Positions 7,443 to 14,892 of a stretch of 64,000 bases of DNA are shown here, one piece after another; position 1 is the first letter of the stretch; every line of letters begins with the position of its first letter. The stretch comes from TMP-24 sp041397305 (GTDB taxonomy: Bacteria > Pseudomonadota > Alphaproteobacteria > Rhodobacterales > Rhodobacteraceae), in NCBI GenBank assembly GCA_041397305.1, contig JAWKWX010000002.1, positions 434,001 to 498,000 on the forward strand. Direction: 5' to 3'. The position numbers and the translations under genes were made by a program. Below the pieces are notes generated by a model. The model was not told the DNA's origin. It was given only the letters and a program-made list of their open reading frames with translations, and did no database searches.

Positions 7443-8585
7443 ATGGCAAAACGCGACTATTACGAGGTTCTGGGCGTTCAGCGCGGGGCGTCGCCCGACG
7501 AGATAAAGAAAGCCTACCGGACGAAGGCGAAGGAACTTCATCCCGACCGCAACAAGGACGACCCCAAGGCCGAATCCGCGTTCAAGGAAGTGAACGAGGC
7601 CTATGACTGCCTGAAGGACGACCAGAAGAAGGCAGCCTATGACCGGTTCGGCCATGCCGCTTTCGAAGGCGGCATGGGGGGCGGCCCGCGCGGCGGCGGA
7701 CAGGGCGATTTCGCCTCGGCCTTTTCCGACGTGTTCGAGGATCTCTTCGGCGATTTCATGGGTGGCGGACGCGGCGGTGGCGGCGGACGGCAACGCGCCA
7801 CGCGCGGCTCAGACCTGCGCTACAACCTTCGCGTCACGCTCGAAGAAGCCTACAAGGGCGTGCAGAAGGCGATCACCGTGCCGACGGCGGTCAATTGCGG
7901 CGCCTGCAACGGCACCGGCGCGGAAAGCGGCTCGGAGCCTCAGACCTGCCCGACCTGTTCGGGCATGGGCAAGGTGCGCGCCCAGCAGGGCTTCTTCACC
8001 GTGGAGCGCACCTGCCCGACCTGCAACGGCGCGGGCCAGATCGTGAAGAACCCCTGCAAGGCCTGCCGCGGCGCGGGCCGGATCGAGAAGGACCGCCAGC
8101 TGTCGGTGAATATCCCCGCGGGGGTGGAGACCGGCACACGCATCCGGCTTGGCGGTGAGGGCGAGGCGGGTCTGCGCGGCGGACCGGCGGGCGACCTCTA
8201 TATCTTCATCGAGGTGAGGGAACATGCGCTCTTCCAGCGCGACGGCGTGAACCTCTATTGCCGCATCCCGGTGTCGATGACGACGGCCGCCCTTGGCGGC
8301 GAGGTCGAGGTGCCGACGATCGACGGCGGGCGCAGTCTGGTGAAGGTGCCCGCGGGCGCGCAGAACGGCAAGCAGCTGCGGCTTCGCGCCAAGGGCATGC
8401 CCGCGCTCAGGGGGGGCGGCGTCGGTGACATGCTGATCGAGTTTGCCGTGGAAACCCCGGTGAACCTGACTGCGCGCCAGAAGGAAATCCTGCGCGAATT
8501 CGACGCAATCGAGGCCAACAACAACCCCGAAGGCTCGTCCTTCTTCTCGAAGGTCAAGAACTTCTGGGACGGGATGACAAGGTGA
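7443..8585 (+). CDS. dnaJ: Chaperone DnaJ (Hsp40)
   Basis: A 380-residue type I J-protein that stimulates DnaK ATPase and delivers substrates. Domains in order: J domain (residues 1-70, HPD at 33-35), a Gly/Phe-rich linker (GGMGGGPRGGGQGDFASAF), four zinc-binding CxxCxGxG repeats around residues 150-215 (CGACNGTG, CPTCSGMG, CPTCNGAG, CKACRGAG), then the two beta-barrel client domains. The start ATG follows GGTAGAGA. It is intact, unlike the upstream dnaK as read here. Its TGA overlaps the GTG start of queG. Confidence 0.97.
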   Translation: MAKRDYYEVLGVQRGASPDEIKKAYRTKAKELHPDRNKDDPKAESAFKEVNEAYDCLKDDQKKAAYDRFGHAAFEGGMGGGPRGGGQGDFASAFSDVFEDLFGDFMGGGRGGGGGRQRATRGSDLRYNLRVTLEEAYKGVQKAITVPTAVNCGACNGTGAESGSEPQTCPTCSGMGKVRAQQGFFTVERTCPTCNGAGQIVKNPCKACRGAGRIEKDRQLSVNIPAGVETGTRIRLGGEGEAGLRGGPAGDLYIFIEVREHALFQRDGVNLYCRIPVSMTTAALGGEVEVPTIDGGRSLVKVPAGAQNGKQLRLRAKGMPALRGGGVGDMLIEFAVETPVNLTARQKEILREFDAIEANNNPEGSSFFSKVKNFWDGMTR

Positions 8586-9622
8586 GCCGCCCGCCGGCCG
8601 ACCTGAAATCCCTGATCAGCGACCAAGCGAAGGCCGAGGGCTTTGCCGCCCTCGGCTTTTGCCGTCCTGATGCCATCCCCGGCGCCGCCCGGCGACTTGC
8701 GACCTTCGTGGAAGAGGGCCGCCACGGCCAGATGGGCTGGATGGCGGAACGGATGGGCTGGCGGGGCGATCCGGCCGCGCTCTGGCCCGAAGCGCGCACG
8801 GTGATCATGTTGGCCGAAGCCTATACGCCGCCGCACGATCCGCTGGCGGTTCTGGGCCGGAGGGACCGGGCGGCGATTTCCGTCTATGCGCAGGGCAAGG
8901 ATTACCACGATATCGTCAAGAAACGCCTCAAGCGCCTCGGCCGCTGGCTGATCGGCGCGGGCGGCGGCGAGATCAAGGTCTTTGTCGATACCGCGCCGGT
9001 GATGGAAAAACCGCTCGGCCAGGCTGCGGGGCTCGGCTGGCAGGGCAAGCACACGAACCTCCTGTCGCGCGAGCTTGGCAGCTGGTTCTTTCTCGGCGCG
9101 ATCTTCACGACCCTGGAAATAGAACCCGATCCGGCGGAGGTCAGCCATTGTGGTTCCTGTACCGCCTGCCTCGACATCTGTCCGACCAGGGCCTTCCCCG
9201 CGCCCTACCAGATCGACGCGCGGCGCTGCATTTCCTATCTGACGATCGAGCACAAGGGGCCGGTCGAGGAAGATCTGCGCCCGCTTCTCGGCAACCGCAT
9301 CTATGGCTGCGACGATTGCCTTGCCGCCTGCCCCTGGAACAAGTTCGCGAAAGCGGCGTCCGAGACGGGCTATGCCAGCCGCTTCGCCGCGCCGCCGAAA
9401 CTGGCTGACCTCGCAGCGCTCGACGATGCCGCCTTCCGCGCGCTCTTTTCCGGCAGCCCGATCAAGCGGATCGGTCGCGACCGGTTCATCCGCAATGTCC
9501 TTTATGCCATCGGCAATTCCGGCGACCCCTCGCTCGTGCCCCATGCCGCGGCCCATCTCGATGCCCCCGACCCGGCCGTCGCAGATGCGGCCCACTGGGC
9601 GATGGCGCGCCTGAATGCCTGA
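8582..9622 (+). CDS. queG: tRNA epoxyqueuosine(34) reductase QueG
   Basis: Catalyses the last step of queuosine synthesis, reducing epoxyqueuosine in the wobble position of tRNA; a cobalamin and two 4Fe-4S cluster enzyme in the cytoplasm. The 346-residue length is normal. The two ferredoxin-type cluster motifs are visible as CGSCTACLDICP and CDDCLAACPW. The N-terminal catalytic half contains HGQMGWMAERMGWRGDP and the KDYHDIVKKRLKRL stretch, and a HEAT-like C-terminal tail ends AAHWAMARLNA. The start is a GTG whose last bases overlap the dnaJ stop (GTGA), so it is translationally coupled to dnaJ. Confidence 0.95.
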   Translation: MSRPPADLKSLISDQAKAEGFAALGFCRPDAIPGAARRLATFVEEGRHGQMGWMAERMGWRGDPAALWPEARTVIMLAEAYTPPHDPLAVLGRRDRAAISVYAQGKDYHDIVKKRLKRLGRWLIGAGGGEIKVFVDTAPVMEKPLGQAAGLGWQGKHTNLLSRELGSWFFLGAIFTTLEIEPDPAEVSHCGSCTACLDICPTRAFPAPYQIDARRCISYLTIEHKGPVEEDLRPLLGNRIYGCDDCLAACPWNKFAKAASETGYASRFAAPPKLADLAALDDAAFRALFSGSPIKRIGRDRFIRNVLYAIGNSGDPSLVPHAAAHLDAPDPAVADAAHWAMARLNA

Positions 9623-9712
9623 GGCCGCAGCGTGACGTGGCGTCCCTGTTGACGCGCGCGGCGGGCCGGTCGCAGATTTGAACTCACCCGTTCAGTTTGC
9701 CGGAGCCCTCCG

Positions 9713-10441
9713 ATGATCCCCACCCTGCGCGTCCTTCTCAACATGGGCAGCCTGCAGCGGCTGTTTCCCTTCTGGCTCGCCGCCATCGGGCTGGCTGTCT
9801 GGGCCTGGACGCCGTGGCTGGTGCTTGCGATCCTTTACGGCGTCATCCTGCAATTCTTCGTCGAATATGCGATGCACCGCTTCCTTCTGCACCGGAAGCC
9901 GCCGACCGAGCAGGGGATCTTCAACCATCTTTACCGCAGCCATATCGGGCACCACGAATTCCCCGCCGACCCCGAGCTTTTCACCGGCGACGACCATTGG
10001 TATCCGGTCCGTTTCGGCCTGATCTCGGTGGCGCTGCACACGGTTGTCCTCTGGCCCTTCCTCGGCCTGCCCACCGCTTTCACCTTTGCTTTCGTGGGAC
10101 TGTTCGCCGGTTCGGTCCCGGCCTTCGCCTTCTACGAATATTGCCACACACTCGCCCATCTGAACGTGCCGAAAGGCTGGATCGGCCAAAAGATCACCCG
10201 CGACCACCTCGCCCACCATTACCAGGACCACCACGCGACCTACCACGTGAGCCTCGGCATGGGCTGGATCGACCGGCTGTTCGGCACCCCGCACGACGCC
10301 GAGGCCGCCAAGGCCCGCTTCGACCGCAAGACCATCCTGTCGATCGGCATGGACCCCGAGGACCTGCGCCTCGTCACCGCCCGCAAGGCCTATGGCCTGC
10401 CGCCGAAGCCGGGGACGAAGAGGGAAAGTCAGCGCGCCTGA
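9713..10441 (+). CDS. Fatty acid hydroxylase / sterol desaturase family di-iron membrane protein
   Basis: A 242-residue integral membrane protein with the histidine boxes of the fatty acid hydroxylase superfamily: HRFLLH, HIGHH, HTLAH and HHYQDHH. These bind a di-iron centre and hydroxylate a lipid-like substrate. Hydrophobic segments lie around residues 20-45 and 105-145. In this bacterial group such enzymes act on fatty acids, carotenoids or ornithine lipids; the sequence does not decide which. It stands alone, 90 bases after queG, with an upstream GGAG close to the ATG. Confidence 0.85.
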   Translation: MIPTLRVLLNMGSLQRLFPFWLAAIGLAVWAWTPWLVLAILYGVILQFFVEYAMHRFLLHRKPPTEQGIFNHLYRSHIGHHEFPADPELFTGDDHWYPVRFGLISVALHTVVLWPFLGLPTAFTFAFVGLFAGSVPAFAFYEYCHTLAHLNVPKGWIGQKITRDHLAHHYQDHHATYHVSLGMGWIDRLFGTPHDAEAAKARFDRKTILSIGMDPEDLRLVTARKAYGLPPKPGTKRESQRA

Positions 10442-10467
10442 TCTGGCGGAACCGGCGCGAAGGCCGG

Positions 10468-10767
10468 TCAGCCTGCGAGAACCTCCAGCCAGTTGGTCTT
10501 TCCGTGAACAACGCGCAGGATCTCCAACTCGGCAGTGTCAGCCCGGTAGATGACGACATGTGACCGGAACGGATAGATCCGGACCGGCGTGTCGAACTCG
10601 CCGCGCTGCCTCGCGATTTCGGGCTGCTCGGCCAACAGATCGAAGAGGCTTTCGAGGGCTTCAAGATAGACGCGCGCTTGCCGCCTGCCCCAAAGCTCGA
10701 CACCCTGCCAATACATCGCGTCAAGATCGGCAATCGCCGCGTTCCTGATCGCGATCGGCCGTTTCAC
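10468..10767 (-). CDS. parE: ParE-family toxin (RelE/ParE superfamily)
   Basis: A 99-residue protein matching the ParE fold: N-terminal strand and paired helices (AAIADLDAMYWQGVELWG), then IARQRGEFDTPVRIYPFRSHVVIYRAD and the C-terminal ILRVVHGKTNWLEVL. ParE toxins typically inhibit gyrase. The start is GTG at 10767 and overlaps the antitoxin stop (GTGA), the usual antitoxin-first order. It lies between a lipid enzyme gene and pnp, an unexpected place for an accessory module. Confidence 0.85.
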   Translation of the reverse strand: MKRPIAIRNAAIADLDAMYWQGVELWGRRQARVYLEALESLFDLLAEQPEIARQRGEFDTPVRIYPFRSHVVIYRADTAELEILRVVHGKTNWLEVLAG

Positions 10768-10997
10768 CTGTTCTCGCGCTCAGCCAGGAATGCCTGCATG
10801 TCGAAGGGCTTTGATGGCCCTGAGGCCAGCCCTTCGTCAATCAGGCCCTGAATCTCGGCAATCGCCTCGCGCCGCGCCTGATCGCGGCGGATCAGGTCGC
10901 GCATATAGTCGCTGACATTGCTGTAACGCCCATCCTTGGCCTGCGCCTCGGCGAAGGCTTTCATCTGATCGGGCAGCGAGATGTTCATGGTGGCCAT
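10764..10997 (-). CDS. parD: ParD-family antitoxin (ribbon-helix-helix)
   Basis: A 77-residue antitoxin. The N-terminal MATMNISLPDQMKAFAEAQ is the ribbon-helix-helix DNA-binding region, followed by GRYSNVSDYMRDLIRRDQAR, which is characteristic of ParD/CopG antitoxins. The C-terminal tail would wrap around ParE. ParD normally represses its own promoter; a palindrome overlaps the -35 element just upstream. Start chosen at ATG 10997, where the family begins. Confidence 0.88.
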   Translation of the reverse strand: MATMNISLPDQMKAFAEAQAKDGRYSNVSDYMRDLIRRDQARREAIAEIQGLIDEGLASGPSKPFDMQAFLAERENR

Positions 10998-11004
10998 GGG
11001 CCGG

Positions 11005-11034
11005 ACTCTACCTAATTGGCAAAGTTTGTCAATT
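11005..11034 (-). promoter_or_regulatory. parDE promoter with palindromic operator over the -35 box
   Basis: On the minus strand TTGACA (11032-11027), 16 bases, TAGAGT (11010-11005). The -35 hexamer lies inside a 21-bp inverted repeat, AATTG-n-CAAA-n-TTTG-n-CAATT (11014-11034). ParD dimers binding there would block RNA polymerase, giving classical autoregulation. The palindrome is seen directly; the regulator is inferred. Confidence 0.7.
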
Positions 11035-11199
11035 GCGTTCCCGCTTCCCAACCCCCCCGTTTTCCTGTATGGCCCCGCCCATCTGTGACGTGAGGCCCGC
11101 CCCCGGCCGCATGCAAAGGATAGGGGGCGGCGGCAATGGGGCCGCCATGAAAAACGGAGGACCGGCAGGGGCCGGGATGCCTCCTTGAGGAAACGATAG

Positions 11200-13350
11200 A
11201 TGTTCAATGTGACGAAGAAATCCATCCAGTGGGGCGATGAGACGCTGACACTGGAAAGCGGGAAAGTTGCGCGCCAGGCCGATGGGTCGGTGATCGCGAC
11301 GCTCGGCGAAACCCAGGTCATGGCCAACGTGACCTTCGCCAAATCCCCCAAGCCCGGCCAGGACTTTTTCCCCCTGACGGTGCATTACCAGGAAAAATAC
11401 TATGCCGCGGGCAAGGTTCCCGGCGGCTTCTTCAAGCGCGAGGCGCGTCCGTCCGAGAAAGAGACGCTGACCTCGCGTCTGATCGACCGGCCCTGCCGCC
11501 CGCTCTTTGTCGAAGGCTTCAAGAACGAAGTCCTGGTGATGGCCACGGTCCTGTCCTGCGACCTCGTGAACGACCCTGACGTCGTGGCGATGATCGCCGC
11601 CTCGGCGGCGCTGACCATTTCGGGCGTCCCGTTCATGGGCCCGATCGGTGCCGCCCGCGTCGGCTTTTCGAACGGCAAGTATGTTCTGAACCCGGCCATG
11701 GACGACATGAACCAGCTTCGGAACAATCCCGACCAGCGTCTGGACCTTGTCATCGCCGGCACCAAGGACGCGGTGATGATGGTGGAATCGGAAGCTTACG
11801 AGCTGACCGAAGCCGAAATGCTGGGCGCGGTGAAGTTCGGCCATGAGCAGATGCAGCCGGTCATCGACCTGATCGTCGATTTCGCGGAAGATTGCGCCAA
11901 AGAGCCCTTCGACTTCTCGCCCCCCGACTTCTCGGACCTCTATGCCAAGGTGAAGAAGGCAGGCGAGTCGCAGATGCGCGCCGCCTTCGCGATCCGCGAC
12001 AAGCAGGAACGTACCAACGCCATCTCGGCGGCGGTCGAGACGATCAGGGCCGCGCTTGGCGAGGAAGACCAGGCCGACGCCAACCTTGGTTCGGCGATCA
12101 AGAAGCTGGAATCGTCGATCCTGCGCGGCGATGTCGTGACGAACGGCATCCGCATCGACGGCCGCGACACCAAGACGGTCCGCCCGATCGTCTGCGAAAC
12201 CGGCATCCTGCCGCGCACGCACGGCTCGGCGCTTTTCACCCGCGGTGAAACGCAAGGTCTGGTCGTGACCACGCTCGGCACCGGCGAGGATGAACAGATC
12301 ATCGACGCGCTGAACGGCAACTGGCGGTCCAACTTCCTGCTGCACTACAACTTCCCGCCCTATTCGGTCGGCGAAGTGGGCCGCGTGGGCTCGCCCGGCC
12401 GTCGCGAGATCGGCCATGGCAAGCTCGCATGGCGCGCGCTGCAGGCGGTTCTGCCGGCCCCGACCGACTTCCCCTACACGATCCGCGTTGTGTCGGAGAT
12501 CACCGAATCGAACGGCTCCTCCTCGATGGCGTCGGTCTGCGGCGGCTCGCTGTCGATGATGGATGCGGGCGTGCCCCTGAAGGCGCCGGTCGCCGGTGTG
12601 GCCATGGGCCTGATCCTTGAAGATGACGGCCGCTGGGCGGTCCTGACCGACATCCTCGGCGACGAGGATCACCTCGGCGACATGGACTTCAAGGTCGCGG
12701 GCACGGCGAACGGCATCACGTCCCTGCAGATGGACATCAAGGTCGCGGGCATCACGCCCGAGATCATGGAACAGGCTCTGGCGCAGGCCAAGGACGGCCG
12801 TCTGCATATCCTCGGCGAGATGAACAAGGCGCTGTCGGCCCCGCAGGGCTTCAGCGAATACGCCCCGAAGATCGAAACGATGTCGATCCCCACCGACAAG
12901 ATCCGCGAAGTGATCGGCTCGGGCGGCAAGGTCATCCGCGAGATCGTCGAGACGAGCGGAGCGAAGGTCGACATCAACGACGACGGCGTGATCAAGATCG
13001 CGTCGAACGACGCGGCGGCGATCAAGCGCGCCTATGACATGATCTATTCGATCGTGGCAGAGCCAGAAGAGGGCAAGATCTACACCGGCAAGGTGGTCAA
13101 GCTCGTCGACTTCGGCGCCTTCGTGAACTTCTTCGGCAAGCGCGACGGTCTGGTCCACGTGTCCCAGATCACCAACAAGCGCCTGAACCATCCGAACGAA
13201 CTGCTGAAGGAAGGCCAGGAAGTGAAGGTCAAGCTTCTGGGCTTCGACGATCGCGGCAAGGTCCGGCTCGGCATGAAGATGGTCGACCAGGAAACCGGCG
13301 CCGAAATCGTGGCCGAGAAGAAGGAAAAGGAAGAGGCAGCCGAGGGCTGA
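11200..13350 (+). CDS. pnp: Polyribonucleotide nucleotidyltransferase (PNPase)
   Basis: A 716-residue 3'-to-5' phosphorolytic exoribonuclease of RNA turnover. Two RNase PH domains are visible: the first with GKVARQADGSVIATLGETQV and FFKREARPSEKETLTSRLID, the second with RTHGSALFTRGETQ and the phosphate-site IRVVSEITESNGSSSMASVC. A KH domain (IPTDKIREVIGSGGKVIREI) and an S1 domain (GKVVKLVDFGAFVNFFGKRD) follow. The tail is short and charged, ending EEAAEG. The ATG follows TTGAGGAAACG. A terminator follows at 13376. The usual neighbour rpsO is not upstream; parDE is. The 3' end is imperfectly repeated at 14760-14801 beyond fic. Confidence 0.98.
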   Translation: MFNVTKKSIQWGDETLTLESGKVARQADGSVIATLGETQVMANVTFAKSPKPGQDFFPLTVHYQEKYYAAGKVPGGFFKREARPSEKETLTSRLIDRPCRPLFVEGFKNEVLVMATVLSCDLVNDPDVVAMIAASAALTISGVPFMGPIGAARVGFSNGKYVLNPAMDDMNQLRNNPDQRLDLVIAGTKDAVMMVESEAYELTEAEMLGAVKFGHEQMQPVIDLIVDFAEDCAKEPFDFSPPDFSDLYAKVKKAGESQMRAAFAIRDKQERTNAISAAVETIRAALGEEDQADANLGSAIKKLESSILRGDVVTNGIRIDGRDTKTVRPIVCETGILPRTHGSALFTRGETQGLVVTTLGTGEDEQIIDALNGNWRSNFLLHYNFPPYSVGEVGRVGSPGRREIGHGKLAWRALQAVLPAPTDFPYTIRVVSEITESNGSSSMASVCGGSLSMMDAGVPLKAPVAGVAMGLILEDDGRWAVLTDILGDEDHLGDMDFKVAGTANGITSLQMDIKVAGITPEIMEQALAQAKDGRLHILGEMNKALSAPQGFSEYAPKIETMSIPTDKIREVIGSGGKVIREIVETSGAKVDINDDGVIKIASNDAAAIKRAYDMIYSIVAEPEEGKIYTGKVVKLVDFGAFVNFFGKRDGLVHVSQITNKRLNHPNELLKEGQEVKVKLLGFDDRGKVRLGMKMVDQETGAEIVAEKKEKEEAAEG

Positions 13351-13375
13351 TCCACTTTCATCCGGATTTGACTTG

Positions 13376-13403
13376 GGCCCCGGCGGCAACGCCGGGGCCT
13401 TTG
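13376..13403 (+). terminator. Intrinsic terminator of pnp
   Basis: A perfect 10-bp stem GGCCCCGGCG / CGCCGGGGCC (13376-13385 and 13390-13399) with a GCAA loop, followed by TTTGTG. It lies 25 bases after the pnp stop. Confidence 0.85.
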
Positions 13404-13540
13404 TGTCTTGGAATTCCGTCGATGCCGAACTCAAGGCGGGTTGAGAGCGGAGGCGAGACGCAAACTCGATTGAGTGTAGAAAAGCATGATTTGCGAAACA
13501 CAAATTGACTCCTGACCAGAAGTGATACACAAAAGGTCTT

Positions 13541-14701
13541 ATGATCAGCAGATCCGAAGTTCTGATACACAACACAACATATGACTGCTCGAACGCGGTC
13601 AGCTACCATCTGGGCGCATTCCCGCCCGTGAACCTAGACCTGACGCAACTCTTGATCCCGTTGGCGGACACGGTCGCCGCGCTCACCCGCTTTGACACGA
13701 TGCTTCGCGGCCTGCAGAACAGCGAACTGCTGCTTGCCCCGCTGCGCGCGCGCGACGCTGTGGTGTCGTCACGGATGGAAGGCACCATCTCGACGCTTGA
13801 AGAAGTCCTGCGGCTTGAGGCGAACGCGGATGACCCGGGCGCTGCCGCCATGGGCCGGAACGATACTTTGGAGGTTCTGCTTTACGCGCGCGCGTTAAAG
13901 CAGGCCGAGCGCCAGATGGCCGAAGGCTACCCTTTTTCCGAACATCTGATCCGCACGGCGCACAGAACCCTGCTCAGCCATGGCCGGGGTGCCGAAAAGC
14001 GGCCCGGCCAGTTCAAGGTGGAGCAGAACTACATCGGCGATCGGGGCCGCAAGCGAATAGACTTCATTCCGATCGCGCCTGCGCAGCTTGGCCCGGCCAT
14101 GGAAACGCTGGTGCGCTTCATGCAAGACACCTCGACCCAACCCATATTGCGAACGGCCCTGGCTCACGCCGAGTTCGAGGCGCTTCACCCGTTTGAAGAT
14201 GGAAACGGGCGGGTCGGTCGCATGCTTATCACGCTCATGCTTTGGCAGAGCGGCGTGCTGAGTGCGCCACATTTCTTTGTCAGCGACTACTTCGAACGCA
14301 ACAAGGATGAGTATATCGAACGGCTGCGGGCCGTCTCCGCATCGGGCGACTGGACTGGCTGGTGTCGGTTCTTCCTCGCCGCCCTTAACTCGCAAGCGGG
14401 CGAGAACATTGATATCGTGGGGCGCATCCAGTCGCTCTACGAAGAAATGAGAGAACGGCTGCGCGATCTTCTGCGATCACGCTGGAGCGGCGATGTCTTG
14501 AGCTACATCTTCGCCAATCCGATCTTCCGGAACAATCGCTTTACACGCGACTCCGGTATCCCAAAGCCAACCGCGAACGGGTTTACAAATCGGCTGCTGG
14601 ACGCCGGTATCTTGTCGGTACTCGTCCCGCCAGCAGGCCGTGCGCCAGGACTTTATTCCTTTCCTGCCTTGCTGGAAATCGTCCAGGAACCAGCGCGTTA
14701 G
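13541..14701 (+). CDS. Fic-domain protein (AMPylator/NMP-transferase family)
   Basis: A 386-residue protein. The Fic core motif is HPFEDGNGRVGR, near residue 212. The inhibitory helix motif (S/T)xxxE(G/N) is N-terminal as SSRMEGT (about residue 76), the arrangement of class II Fic proteins, in which the glutamate blocks ATP binding. A C-terminal winged-helix-like region (residues 300-386) is common in this family. Fic enzymes move AMP or other nucleotide groups onto target hydroxyls; the target here is unknown. The ATG has AAAGG upstream. Flanking DNA is AT-richer than its surroundings, TGATACACAA appears at 13523 and 13563, and a degraded second pnp 3' end lies just downstream, suggesting acquisition at the pnp end. 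Confidence 0.9.
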   Translation: MISRSEVLIHNTTYDCSNAVSYHLGAFPPVNLDLTQLLIPLADTVAALTRFDTMLRGLQNSELLLAPLRARDAVVSSRMEGTISTLEEVLRLEANADDPGAAAMGRNDTLEVLLYARALKQAERQMAEGYPFSEHLIRTAHRTLLSHGRGAEKRPGQFKVEQNYIGDRGRKRIDFIPIAPAQLGPAMETLVRFMQDTSTQPILRTALAHAEFEALHPFEDGNGRVGRMLITLMLWQSGVLSAPHFFVSDYFERNKDEYIERLRAVSASGDWTGWCRFFLAALNSQAGENIDIVGRIQSLYEEMRERLRDLLRSRWSGDVLSYIFANPIFRNNRFTRDSGIPKPTANGFTNRLLDAGILSVLVPPAGRAPGLYSFPALLEIVQEPAR

Positions 14702-14759
14702 CGAAATACACACGCGGATGGGACGAGAATTACTACTGGCCACGCTCAATTCGCTCGGC

Positions 14760-14801
14760 GCCGAGAAGACGAAACAGGACGAGGCCGCCGAGGGCTGGGC
14801 C
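14760..14801 (+). repeat. Second, diverged copy of the pnp 3' end downstream of fic
   Basis: Compared base by base with 13312-13353 (the last codons of pnp through its stop), 35 of 42 positions match without gaps. Read in the matching frame it gives AEKTKQDEAAEGW, against AEKKEKEEAAEG-stop in pnp, so the stop position is TGG here. No gene uses this segment. It looks like the remnant of an older pnp terminus displaced by insertion of the fic segment. Confidence 0.75.
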
Positions 14802-14892
14802 TTTTCTCCACCGGTCGGAAGGCCCGATCATCGGCCCCGGGGCCATTCTTCTTGTGCAACCGCCCGCGCGAACCTGCGGAGGGCTCCTTCAG

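Noticed and set aside
13521..13545. TTGACT (13504) with GATACA as a fic promoter
   Set aside because: Spacing is about 13 bases and the -10 is poor; not reported as a promoter.
11029..13575. Long minus-strand frame opposite pnp
   Set aside because: Antisense shadow of pnp; low-complexity Arg/His/Asp composition and no motif.
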